A stretch of 64,000 nucleotides of DNA from Gloeophyllum trabeum ATCC 11539 (taxonomy: Eukaryota; Basidiomycota; Agaricomycetes; Gloeophyllales; Gloeophyllaceae): NCBI RefSeq assembly GCF_000344685.1, contig NW_006920419.1, forward strand, positions 682,005-746,004, given 5' to 3'. Below, piece by piece: positions 54,939-64,000 of the stretch. Both the position numbers and the translations under genes were made by a program. A model generated the notes under the pieces. It was not told the origin of the DNA, did no database searches, and was given only the letters and a program-made list of their open reading frames with translations. Position 1 is the stretch's first letter, and the number at the start of each line of letters is the position of its first letter.

Positions 54939-56372
54939 TCATTGCGGGAGCGCCTCCCTTGCCTCGCGCTCGATCCGCCTCCGCTTACCCGCCGCGCTCT
55001 CGTACCTGCCAAACAGCCTCGTCCGGCCCTAGAACACCATCCAATCAGCCAGACGAAAACAGTAACCGACACCAAACCACCGACCTCCTTGAACTTCATG
55101 TACACGAGCACCGCGATGACCGCGAGCCAGTAGAACACGTACGAGAGCACCGAGCCGACCGTCGCGCTGTTCGTCCACCCGAAGATCGCGCCAAAGATGA
55201 GCCAGCCCTGGCCGTCGACGTTGTTATCCGGGTTACAGCAATCCAGATGCCACACGTTCCCCCTAACATCGAAAGACCCGGGGCCGTCCCCGCCCGTGTC
55301 GTCCACGTCCGCGCCGAGCAAATTGTTGAACGCGTTCTCCTGGAAGGCCCAGATCGCCTTGCTGAAGAGCCCCGCGCCGATGAGCAAGAGGAAGTTGGTC
55401 ATGACGACGAGGAAGACGCGGAGCGTCGTGCGCGACGCGAACTGGTAGATCACGAAGCCGCACGCGAGCCCGCAGATGAGGCCGACGATGGCCGCGATGG
55501 GGATGGCGGTGGCGGGCTGGCCGAGGGAGACGCCGCCGACGAAGATGACGGCCTCGATGCCCTCGCGGAGGACGGTGATCAGCGGGAGGATGAGCAGCAC
55601 CCAGCGGCCGGTGAGCGTTTGGCGGTCGACGCCTGGGGGAGGCGGAGTTTGGGTTAGCTAGTGGATGATGGGAAGGGGGAGCGGGCTTACGGCGTCCGTC
55701 AAATGCCTTCTGCAGCTTGACGCGCCACTTGGCTTTGGCGCGGTCGAGCTTGAGCATCGTGACGCCCATGACGAAGATCATCAGCGATGCGATAAACTCG
55801 AAGATACCTGCGGGCGCATACATCAGCCTACCGTCCTAAGCGTGCGAGGATGCAAAGACGGACCTTCCCAGAGCTCCTCGGACTTTTGCCAGAGGTTGGA
55901 GGCCTGCGTGAACCAGACGGCGATAAAGGCGGCGCCGATGGCGAGCGCGACGAGCAGGCCGATCGCGCCGCCGATGAATATCTGCATAGGGTGTCAGAAA
56001 TGTCCTTCCAAAGTACGTGTGATGACCGACCTGCATGCGGAGCTTCTTGATGAGCTTCTTCGCGTCGACCTGGACGTCCTCGACCTCCGAGTCGCTGCCG
56101 GTGCCCTCGCTCACGCTGTCGTCGCGGCGCAGCTCGGGGACCGCGCCCTCCTGGCTGGCCTCTTTCTCCTTCTCCTTCTCCTTCTCCTTCTCCTTCCCCT
56201 CCGTCTCCTTCACTTTCACGTCGCCCGTCCCAGCGACGCCCGTAATGCGCCCGGGCTCATCCTTGACGATCTGCTCGACGAGGCCGAGGAGGACAGAGAT
56301 GATGATGGCGGCCTCGAGCGTCTCGCGCCAGACGATGAAGAAGATGGGGACGGAGAACAGGTTCCTCGCCAT
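54939..56372 (-). CDS. FTR1: High-affinity iron permease Ftr1
   Basis: Plasma-membrane permease that imports Fe(III) produced by the ferroxidase Fet3, with which it forms a complex. About 410 residues in five exons. The start at 56372 (MARNLFSVPIFFIV) is the usual family N-terminus; an in-frame Met at 56432 would add 20 residues. First span carries WRETLEAAIIISVLLGLVEQ with the REXXE iron motif; a charged cytosolic loop contains an EKEKEKEKEK run coded by a CTCCTT repeat (about 56163-56196). Further spans: IFIGGAIGLLVALAIGAAFI, IFEFIASLMIFVMGVTML, the second REXXE in LPLITVLREGIEAVIFVGG, IPIAAIVGLICGLACGFVIY, VVMTNFLLLIGAGLFSKAIW and SYVFYWLAVIAVLVYMKFKE. The last exon gives a basic tail (RLFGRYESAAGKRRRIERE) ending ALPQ-stop. 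Divergent from FET3 and likely co-repressed by iron through the shared GATA sites. Confidence 0.95.
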
Positions 56373-56877
56373 GTGTGCGGGCGCGGTGGGGGCGAGCGCG
56401 GCGGGGAGGTGCGGGTAGCCGGGGCGCGTCATCTTGGCTGGCTCGCGTTTTATCTTGCGACTGGGTGACGAGTGATCGAAACGAGATGTCCTGATGATCG
56501 ACTCGGTGGACGGCGATCGAGCACTCGGAGGTGCAGATGCGATCTAAGCGAGGGTGAACCGTTCAGGTGGCGCGGTTTGTTCGCTGCACTTGGCAATCGT
56601 TTTTCCAAACGGGTCGGGTCTGTCTGGTCTACGCGAGGACGCCCCGCACTCGATCGGGTGCTCGGCTCGCCACTCAGGGACTTGCTCGTCGGTCCACAAG
56701 CAGCAGGCGATGGTCCGTTCGCGCTAGTGCAAGAACCTCTGGATTGAGTTCCGGGTGTATGTCGTGCTCGAGGTGCTCGCTGCTCAGAGACGGGGGCGGG
56801 GGCAGGCAGCCAAGAACCGGGTCGTTCGCGCCAAGCGGCGTCCAACTCGGAGAACGCGACCTTATATTTCCCCTAAA

Positions 56878-56912
56878 TTATCTGATAAGATGCACTTTTG
56901 TGCATCTGATAA
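56878..56912. promoter_or_regulatory. Iron-type GATA pair proximal to FTR1
   Basis: TTATCTGATAA at 56878-56888 (a site on both strands) and ATCTGATAA at 56904-56912, 24 bases apart, about 510-540 bases upstream of the FTR1 ATG. The two are linked by GATGCAC-TTTT-GTGCATC, so ATCTGATAAGAT is directly repeated around a small hairpin. Confidence 0.7.
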
Positions 56913-57919
56913 GATATCTCGTAATTTCCCAGCGCAAATATAGGCACGTAATTGCGCCCGCGTCCCCTCGATCGTGAAGACGTATAACTGTCAATTATAG
57001 CGCGATGAGGATGTGGGAGTGCTATGCTAGGTGGACTTGGCAACCGAGGACGAGCAGGCAATAAGGGCAGGTTTAGAATAGAGGGGTAGGCGGTTAGTTT
57101 TGATTGATATTGCTAGTACGACCCTGCGCGATATTACCTGTAGACCCGCTTGGCGGCAGCGCAGCCTTGAAGTTGGCTCCCCAAGACCACTCGGCGAGTC
57201 GACGCTCGAAAGTTCAAGGTCACAGGCCCGTTGTCCCCCGAGTATAGTTCAGCGAGCGAGGCACGACGTCAACTGACCGCGCCCAGCGAACCCCATACGC
57301 GTCCACAACTACCGCGTCCACATCATTAATCAACACCGAGCACCCCGGCCTCGACCTCGAAACCGCGCTTGCACGCCTATGTCGCCTGCTGCCCCCGCAC
57401 TTGGCTCCGGCGAAGGCAGTCTCAATGAGCGGGCGCCCATTGGCCCGGGGTGTGGGAGCGCGGAAGCGAGCGGTGTGCTGCCCGCGACCGTTTTGGGCAG
57501 GAGGGGCACTGGCGCCGTTCCAGAGTGAGGCTAAGGGCGGCGGTTGTAGGGCGTTGGGTGGGTATTAATGGCGCGAAGCTGGAAGAGGGGTCTTGCTTTG
57601 GACCACGACGACGATAGTGCTGCAAGGACGACTTGCGCTTGACGGACTCGGTGAAGCGCGACTCGGAGCTTGGAAGGACTCGCACTCGGAGGTGAGTCGT
57701 GAAAATATAACTCGATGTATTCTATTTTTATTTTTCGTTGGATTTGTCTGGCGTTTTCACCTATTCTACTTATCCGCCTCTGTTCTATTTTCTGCACCTC
57801 GCCCTCCGAATACTGGCGATCACGAATGACATATGCCATCTGGATCGTCGTCACGGCCTTAACTCAATCACCCGTCGCCCCCCGTCCCCGTTTTCCATTC
57901 TCGAAAGGCACCACATCAT

Positions 57920-57928
57920 ATCAGATAA
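57920..57928 (+). promoter_or_regulatory. Iron-type GATA site upstream of FET3
   Basis: ATCAGATAA, exact consensus, 536 bases before the FET3 start codon. Confidence 0.6.
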
Positions 57929-58128
57929 CCTGATCCCCTTTCCCCTCCAGCCAAGCCAAGCCCCAGCCAAGCGCGGATTCTGCCTCGCAGCACAAACCTC
58001 TCAACTTCAAGTTCAGGTGCGTCCGCGTCGCTTTCCGAATTCCTCGTGTCGTGTTGTGGCAGACGGCAATAAGGATCAGGAGAAGCGTCCGAGCCGAGAA
58101 TGGCCGACGGTGATCGGCCCAGACGGGC

Positions 58129-58139
58129 TTATCAGATAA
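58129..58139. promoter_or_regulatory. Palindromic iron-type GATA site upstream of FET3
   Basis: TTATCAGATAA, which reads as ATCWGATAA on both strands, 325 bases before the FET3 ATG. Confidence 0.65.
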
Positions 58140-58310
58140 AATTTTCCATCTCGCGGATGGGTCGAGTTTCGGTGGCCGTCGCTGGCTGTTCTCTTTCCTG
58201 TCTCTGCTCTGCTCTGCGCTGAACCCGCGTTTGTATTGCGGTCGCTGTTGCACTTGAATAACGCGGAGGCTAACGCGGGCTCTGTGGCTGCCGAATCTCT
58301 GAGTGAGGGT

Positions 58311-58356
58311 GTATCAGATTAGACCAGGTAGCAGGTGGCGCCATCTAATCAGATAC
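58311..58356. promoter_or_regulatory. Degenerate inverted GATA pair near FET3 start
   Basis: GTATCAGATTAG (58311-58322) and CTAATCAGATAC (58345-58356) are inverted copies with one mismatch in 12 bases, each resembling the ATCWGATAA core but lacking an exact match. They sit about 110-150 bases before the FET3 ATG, and could be weaker sites. Confidence 0.4.
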
Positions 58357-58463
58357 CATCGGGCTGCCTTCGCTTGTGGCCCCTGCTCATCTTATCACCC
58401 TCCCCTCCTCATTATTTATCTCCCGCATCTAATCTCCCCGACCCTGCTTACGCCCCCTTCAGG

Positions 58464-60886
58464 ATGCGCACCCCCCTCGCGGCTTTCGCGGCGCTGACGG
58501 CGACGACGTGCGCGCGCGCCGCCGTGCACGAGCTCTGGTGGAACATCACATACGTCTACAACGCCATCCCCGACGGGCTCGCCGAGCGCCGCGTCATCGG
58601 CGTCAACGGCTCCTGGCCCCCGCCGCCCATCGAGGTCTCCACGAACGACACCATCCTCCTGCACGCCCTCAACTCGCTCGACGAGGTCGCCACCCTCCAC
58701 CACCACGGCATGTTCTTCAACGCCTCCACCTGGATGGACGGCGCCCTCGGGGTTTCGCAGTGGTCAGTCCCCCGTCCAGCATTTTTTTTCGGTAAAGTGT
58801 AACTGAATAAATTGCGGCGTGCAGCGGCATCCCCCCCGGCGCCTCGTTCGACTACGTCGTCCCCATCAACGGCTCCGGCCAGTGGGGCACCTACTGGGTC
58901 CACGCCCACGCCAAGGGGCAGTACGTCGACGGCCTCCGCGCCCCCGTCGTCATCCACCCGCCCACCGAGGTCTACGACTACGACGACGAGTACACGATCG
59001 TGCTCGGTGACTGGTACCACGACGAGCAGAAGGTCCTCCTGAAGCAGTTCATCAGCATCGCCAACCCCGGCGGCGCCGAGCCTGTCCCTGGTGAGCGCCC
59101 CGTCCCCACCAGGAAGTGTTGATTCTGACGGATGATAGACTCGGCGCTGGTATATTACACGCACAATGGGCAGTACATGGGCCCCATCCCCGGAACGACA
59201 CCGTCCAGCTGGGTCACGAGCAACGTCGGCTACAACGAGAACGCGACCATCCCGTTCGAGCGCGGGAAGAAATATCGGTGCGTCGCGTCCGCGACTTACG
59301 CATTAACAAAGCTGACGATGCACCCATACATACAGCCTGCGCATCGTCAACACCTCCGCGTTCGCCGGGTTCTACTTCTGGATCGACGGGCACGAGATGC
59401 AGATCATCGAGGCCGACGGGGTGCGCTATCCTTAGTGCTTGCCCCTTCCTTTGACGACACTAACGCTCGTGCGCGCAGGTCGACACGCAGCCGCAGCCGG
59501 TCGACATGCTCAATCTCGCCGTCGCGCAGCGCTACTCCGTGCTCGTGTACGCGCGCAACGACAGCGATTCCGACGCCAAGAACTGGGCGGTGCACGCAAA
59601 CATGGACACCGTCATGTTCGACACCGTCCCGGACACGCTGAACCCCAGTACGTCCTGCCCCTTTCCCCCGTTTCCCCTCCTTACCTCTTCCGCTGACAAA
59701 ACCCGCGCGCAGACGTGACGTCGTCGATCTCGTACACCACCCCGCCGGCGTCGCTCGCGGAGATCACGCAGCTCGACCCGGTGGACGAGTACGTCGACGT
59801 GAACGACACCGCGCTCGTGCCCGTGCAGGCCGTGCCGCAGCTCCCGCCCGCGGCAAAGACGATCGAGCTCGAGGTGTCCTTCGACACCATGCAGGACGGC
59901 ACGAACCACGCCATGTTTAATCTGCAGACGTACGTTGCGTGGTCCTAGCGGTGTAGAGTGGCCTTGGGTGCTGACGGGCGTGCAGGTACAACACGCCGCT
60001 CGTGCCCGCGGTGTTTTCCGAGCTCACGCTGGGCGAGAACGCGACCGTCGCGGGCGCGTACGGCCCGCTCTCCTTCGTCGTCGACCACCTCGACGTGTTC
60101 GACATCGTGCTCAAGAACGGCGACGCGGGCAAGCACCCTTTGTACGCAACCGTTCCCCTTTCCCCTTCCCCTCACACACAATGGCTGACGCTTATGACAA
60201 CAAAGCCACTTGCACGGGCACCAGTTCCAGCTGGTCGGCCGCGCGACGGACTATACGAGCGACAATGCGACGCTGAACCCGCCGCTCGACGAGGGGCAGG
60301 CGAATCCGATGCGGCGCGACACGGTCATGGTGCCGAGCATGGGCTCCGCGACGATGCGCGTCGTCGCGGACAACCCCGGGGTGTGGTTCTTCCACTGTGC
60401 GTCGTCCGCTTCCCCTTGAGCTCGCGCCCGTTCTCACCCCCGCACCCCCCACCCCCCGCAGGTCACATCGAGTGGCACCTCGAAGTCGGGCTCGCGATCC
60501 AGATCATCGAGGCCCCGCTCGAGTTCCAGCAGCGCACGCTCGCGGCGGGCGGGATCCCGTCCTACATCGGCGAGCAGTGCGCCGCGCAGGGGATGCCGAC
60601 GAGCGGGAACGCGGCGGGGCACGCGAGCGCGACGGACCTCAGCGGGCTGCCCGAGGGCCCGTTCCCGCAGCACAACGGGTGGCACCCGAAGGGCGTCGGC
60701 GCGATGTTCGGCTGCGTGCTCACCGCGGTGATCGGGATGGCGACGGTGACGTGGTACTCGTTTGGCGGGAACCTCACGGACGAGGAGGTCGAGCGGGAGA
60801 CGAGGGAGAGGCAGGCGAAGAAGGCAGAACGGGGACGGTTCTTTGGGCTGGAGAAGGCGGTCAAGGCGCGCGTGCAGACGTCGTGA
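58464..60886 (+). CDS. FET3: Ferroxidase Fet3, membrane-anchored multicopper oxidase
   Basis: Oxidises Fe(II) to Fe(III) at the cell surface with reduction of oxygen to water, handing iron to Ftr1. Nine exons join in consistent phase into 648 residues: 58464-58762, 58825-59090, 59139-59277, 59336-59420, 59479-59647, 59713-59929, 59986-60141, 60206-60396, 60462-60886. Signal peptide MRTPLAAFAALTATTCARA. Copper-site motifs in order: ATLHHHGMFF (HXHG type), GTYWVHAHAKGQYVDGLRAP, FHLHGHQFQLVGR (HXXHXH) and FFHCHIEWHLEVGLA (HCHXXXH). LRIVNTSAFAGFYFWIDGHE is the Fet3-like second domain. N-glycosylation sequons are frequent. A C-terminal membrane helix (VGAMFGCVLTAVIGMATVTW) and a charged cytosolic tail, plus the FTR1 partner next door, separate it from secreted laccases. 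Very GC-rich. Confidence 0.95.
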
Positions 60887-61164
60887 GGATGATGTCAACT
60901 TAAAATGATGACCCGCGGACGGGGGATGTGGTGTAATGGTTTCTTGGTTGTAGGTTTTGGTACGATACTTAGATGAATGGACCATGCGCATGATCCGATC
61001 TAATGAGATATGATTGACACTGCAAGCGTAGCGGGAAGACAGAGTATCCTGAACAAGCATCACCACGAAGAGAGGGGGGTAAGAAGGGATGCAATAAGCA
61101 GGGGGTAGTGCTAGTATACAAGTTTTCCTTCAAATGATATCATTATCTTCGGGAGCCAACAAGC
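60887..61164. other. Convergent 3' region FET3 / barrel protein 1
   Basis: 278 bases between two stop codons; expected 3' UTRs. Nothing else recognised. Confidence 0.5.
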
Positions 61165-61944
61165 TCAGTCGTACTTCCTCAACTTTCCGTGGGTGATCTT
61201 GAGCTCCGCGCGATCGCGGATGGCCGTTATGACCTTCATGAACTCCTCCGACGCGCTCTCATACGACTTCTGGTGGGCCTTGTCATCGATCGGGAGCATC
61301 AGCACCTCAACCAGCTGCCACCAGAGGAAGGGAGAGATGTACCTCCAGCGACTCCCACCCGGCGGCAATGTACAGCGTGTCCTCCCGCTCCACCATCGGC
61401 CCCCACGTGGACAACGTGAGCCCCTCCGTCCGGAAGTTCGTCAGCTGGTCGAGCAGAGGGCCCACCTGCTCCTTGGTGTGCCCCGGCTTGATGGTGATCA
61501 CGGCGACCTCCGTGACGGGCGCGTCGAACGCGGGCGTGGGGTCCTGCACGAAGTGGACGTGCACCATCTCGGGCGGGCCGCCGAAGGCGGGCTTGAGTAT
61601 TTCGCGGTTGGCGGCGAGGGGTCCGTTCGTGAACGCGATCCGCTGCTCGATGGCGTGCCACACTTTGGGGCTGCTAGTGGGTCTTGGGCGGTACGACGTA
61701 GGAAGAAGAGAACGTACGGACGAAGAGATAGGCTCTGGACGGGTCCTCGACTTCTGGGCCGTGAAACGTGCTGTACATAGAGTTTGGGGGGTGGGTGCTT
61801 GCATTCCCGTACGAAACTACCAGCTTACCTGATCCTCCCCTCGGCTTTGCTGAGGAGATCCAGCAGCCCTCCGAGGACGCTCTGATCTTTCTGGTATGCC
61901 TCGGTAGAGGTGAATGTGACGAGTTCGGCGACTGGGAGCGGCAT
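61165..61944 (-). CDS. Dimeric alpha/beta-barrel (ABM-like) protein, copy 1
   Basis: Small cytosolic protein of the dimeric alpha/beta-barrel type (ABM/stress-response A/B barrel); no reaction can be assigned. The start at 61944 gives MPLPVAELVTFTSTEAYQKD. Other exons carry STFHGPEVEDPSRAYLFV, FGGPPEMVHVHFVQDPTPAF, DAPVTEVAVITIKPGHTKEQ and LSTWGPMVEREDTLYIAAGW then ESLE; after an intron (GTACAT..GACAAG) the last exon reads AHQKSYESASEEFMKVITAI.. and ends LKITHGKLRKYD-stop. Two barrel halves are visible, each with the (E)VAxxTxKPGHT or ELVTFTS type strand. A paralogue with the same order lies at 63.2-64 kb. TATA box at 61999-62006. Confidence 0.75.
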
Positions 61945-61998
61945 TGTAGATTGGACGAGGGGAAGGTCGACACAAAGGAGTACCGCGGGGGATACACG

Positions 61999-62006
61999 TA
62001 TTTATA
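61999..62006 (-). promoter_or_regulatory. TATA box of barrel protein copy 1
   Basis: Minus strand reads TATAAATA 55-62 bases before the ATG at 61944. Confidence 0.5.
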
Positions 62007-63172
62007 ATGACCGACCGTGTCATCAATCGCTTTGACTGTACTTCGAGCATTAGGCATCATAGTTCTATTATGCAATTGAGAGTGACGCCTTCTGCTATGC
62101 GGTATGCACCCCGCCCGAGTCCGCGTCCTGTTTGAGTTTGTGCGTCCGCCACCGACTGATCATTGGTTTCGCAGCGCATCCTCAGACTTGCAGAGTCCAG
62201 AAAAGAAGGGCGATAATGTTGTGTAGATGTCGCGAGGTATACAGCTGGTTGCATGGTATACAGTTCTGAATTGGACGGGACAAACGCGGTGAACTGACGC
62301 GGCCACGGCAATATTGACGCCGAGCTAGCTGACCCATTCCACTACTTACCTCAGCCTGCGCAATCCCGATGGCCGAATATTCTGACTCGATACTGCTCCA
62401 GATAGTCTAAGTAAGCAGAAATCGACGGCTGACATACATAGCGAAGTGCCGACATGGCTTCCAAGGTGTCAAATTTCATGGGTCGCATTGGTATTGTGCG
62501 CCACAGAAATGGCCAGAAACAACTACAAACAAATATGAGGAATATTAATATGCCTGCTTCTTCTTACGCCAAGTTCCAACCGTACCAGAGCGCTTCCTTC
62601 GACCTTGCCACCCCTTTCGGCGCAGCGACACCAATGATTTGCACTTTCAAGTGGATGGTCGTGTCCGCATCGATGCCAGTGACATACTTGATAGGACTCG
62701 GATGAATACACGAAGAAAAACGTCCTCAGCAAGCCTATACGAACTTGTTTCAGATTTATCGTGACAACGTCAGTCCTAAGTTAATTAAATTATCATTGAA
62801 GGATACCGTCAGGGTGAGTCTCAGCGCAGGCCTAGGCAGAGTGCCTGGCCCACGTCCGAATCGTTCTGGTGGCGCCGCCACCTGCAGCTGAATCCTGCCG
62901 AGTGCGATCAACAGTGGATCCTTGATAGCATCCAATCCCAAGGTAAGTTAGGTATCTGAAGCCTTCCCCATAGATGAGCAGCCTATCTAAGGAGTGGATG
63001 AATGGACTATGCGCATGATCAAATAATGTGCATGGTGAACAGATTGATATCGGCGTCGCCAACGGTAGCGGGTGAGTTGCGATGTATTTAACCCTATGGG
63101 CAGAAACTGGTAGTTTATAGAGTTTCAACACTGCTTGGATTTCTGCCTTGCCCTCCACTGGAGCCCACAGGC
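62007..63172. other. Spacer between the two barrel genes
   Basis: About 1.2 kb between copy 1's TATA box and copy 2's stop. Part of it (GAATGGACTATGCGCATGATC near 63000-63020) resembles sequence just after FET3 (GAATGGACCATGCGCATGATC near 60973-60993), so the 3' flank was duplicated along with the barrel gene. No gene recognised. Confidence 0.5.
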
Positions 63173-63960
63173 TCAGTCGTACTTCTTCAGCTTACCATGC
63201 CTGATCTTGACATCTACAAGCTCGCGAACGGACGCCAGGAACTTCGTGACGTCTTCTGGAAGGCCCTTCGTCGCCTGCTCGTGCGCCTAAAACACCAGCC
63301 AACACAGTGACAACTCATCGTCAATCACGAGAGGACGGAAGACAAAGACGCACCTCCACCGACTCCCACCCCGCGGCGATGATCATCGTGTCCTCCTTCT
63401 CGACTGTCGGCCCCCACGTCGACAGGACGATCCTGGGGGCCGGGAGGCCAGTCAGCTTGTGGAGCAGCGGACCCACTTCCTCCTTGGTCTTCCCCGGCTT
63501 GAGGGTGACCAAGGCGACCTCGGTGACGGGTGCTTCGAGGGCAGGGGTGGGGTCCTTGGTGAAGTTGATGTGCAGCATCTCAAAGGGCCCACCGACTGCA
63601 GGCTTGAGCGTCTCGACGAGCGCCGGGTAGGTGGGCCCGGACATGAGGGCTTTGTGGTGCCCGAGGGTTTGCCAGACTGGGTGGGGACGGATGAATTTAG
63701 ATTGCGTGAACATAGAGGACAGGAGGGGACGTACGGACGAAGAGGTAGCCGTTGGTCGGGTCCTCTACTTCGGGCCCATGGTAGGTGCTGTAAAATCCGT
63801 GCACTTAGTGAATTGTATGTCGTGCGAGAGCGATAGTAGCATACGCGATTTTTCCCTCGGTTTTGTTGAGGATGTCGATGGACCTTCCAAGGATGCCCTG
63901 GTCTTTCTGGTGCGCCTGGGAAGAGGTGAATAGGACTAGCTCGGCGACTGGCAGCGGCAT
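63173..63960 (-). CDS. Dimeric alpha/beta-barrel (ABM-like) protein, copy 2
   Basis: Tandem paralogue of the gene at 61.2-61.9 kb, same strand, with the same exon order. The start at 63960 gives MPLPVAELVLFTSSQAHQKD then QGILGRSIDILNKTEGKIA; later exons carry TYHGPEVEDPTNGYLFVR, VGGPFEMLHINFTKDPTPAL, EAPVTEVALVTLKPGKTKEE and VLSTWGPTVEKEDTMIIAAG then WESVE; an intron (GTGCGT..TTTTAG) precedes AHEQATKGLPEDVTKFLASV and the end VKIRHGKLKKYD-stop at 63173. The two copies agree closely in the core and differ in the last exon. Both are in the family size range (about 200 residues). Function unknown; proximity to FET3 does not by itself imply an iron role. Confidence 0.75.
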
Positions 63961-63989
63961 TTTGTGGACAAGGGGCCAATGTGAGGGTG

Positions 63990-63997
63990 TATATATA
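63990..63997 (-). promoter_or_regulatory. TATA box of barrel protein copy 2
   Basis: Minus strand reads TATATATA 30-37 bases before the ATG at 63960, so the 5' UTR would be very short. A CCAAT (63976-63980, plus-strand sense) lies just inside it. Confidence 0.45.
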
Positions 63998-64000
63998 GAT

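Larger units (their letters stand above)
56373..58463. promoter_or_regulatory. Shared FTR1/FET3 divergent control region
   Basis: 2.1 kb between the two start codons with no gene of its own. It holds four exact iron-type GATA sites (two near FTR1, two near FET3) and a degenerate inverted pair at 58311-58356. This layout suggests joint repression of permease and ferroxidase when iron is plentiful. Confidence 0.7.

Noticed and set aside
54866..55657. 263-residue plus-strand open frame opposite FTR1
   Set aside because: Composed of Asp/Glu/Arg-rich shadow sequence over confident FTR1 exons.
58464..60886. Laccase as the product of the multicopper oxidase gene
   Set aside because: C-terminal membrane anchor, Fet3-like domain sequence and divergent pairing with FTR1 point to ferroxidase.
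1..64000. tRNA, rRNA, CRISPR arrays, intact transposons
   Set aside because: None recognised: no cloverleaf-like T-loop sequences, no regular spaced repeats, and no transposase or reverse transcriptase sequence seen.

Overview
This is a stretch of a filamentous basidiomycete nuclear genome, most likely an agaricomycete. The evidence is: genes cut by many short introns (about 50-60 bases, GT..AG), compact neighbours on both strands, a fungal gene set (KRE6/SKN1 glucan synthesis protein, GH5 endoglucanase, membrane-anchored SREBP, FET3/FTR1 iron uptake) and protein sequences of basidiomycete character. The species cannot be named from the sequence. Most coding regions below were rebuilt by hand across introns by following conserved family sequence, so outer boundaries are firmer than individual splice sites.

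Layout. 0-8 kb, minus strand: a PARP-type zinc-finger protein running off the left edge, an anion:cation symporter of the MFS (Dal5/Seo1 group), and a SUZ12-like VEFS-box protein (Polycomb PRC2). 8.7-13.3 kb: a KRE6/SKN1 GH16 membrane protein (+) convergent with a secreted GH5 endoglucanase (-). 13.3-16.1 kb: no convincing gene. 16.1-19.3 kb: histidinol-phosphate aminotransferase (+) convergent with sphingolipid delta-4 desaturase (-). 20.5-28.1 kb: GEN1/Yen1-type Holliday junction resolvase (+) convergent with HMG-CoA reductase (-). 28.1-33.4 kb: gene-poor, with a diverged three-copy tandem repeat. 33.4-43 kb: ribosomal protein eL42 (-), NatA subunit NAA15 (-) and cohesin regulator PDS5 (+), the last two sharing a promoter of about 124 bp. 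43.4-50.2 kb, all minus: D-amino-acid oxidase, SREBP, and an MTH1-like Nudix hydrolase. 50.2-54.9 kb: gene-poor, with a perfect 51-bp palindrome, an internally deleted FTR1 pseudogene and several iron-type GATA sites. 54.9-60.9 kb: a divergent FTR1/FET3 pair. 61.1-64 kb: two tandem paralogues of small dimeric alpha/beta-barrel proteins.

Functional themes. First, a reductive iron uptake module: ferroxidase FET3 and permease FTR1 are transcribed away from a shared 2.1-kb region. Exact copies of ATCWGATAA, the site of fungal iron-responsive GATA repressors (SreA/Urbs1/Fep1), are concentrated in and around this module (51.4-58.2 kb), and I saw no exact copy elsewhere when reading the window. The FTR1 relic and a repeated promoter-like segment show past local duplication. 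Second, sterol control: the SREBP transcription factor and its classic target HMG-CoA reductase (with a sterol-sensing-like membrane domain) lie 17 kb apart, and a sphingolipid desaturase lies nearby.

The most unusual items are the GATA-site cluster, including a group of sites with no recognised iron gene beside it, the FTR1 deletion relic, the perfect palindrome at 50.45 kb, and the 270-295-bp tandem repeat at 30.4-31.2 kb.
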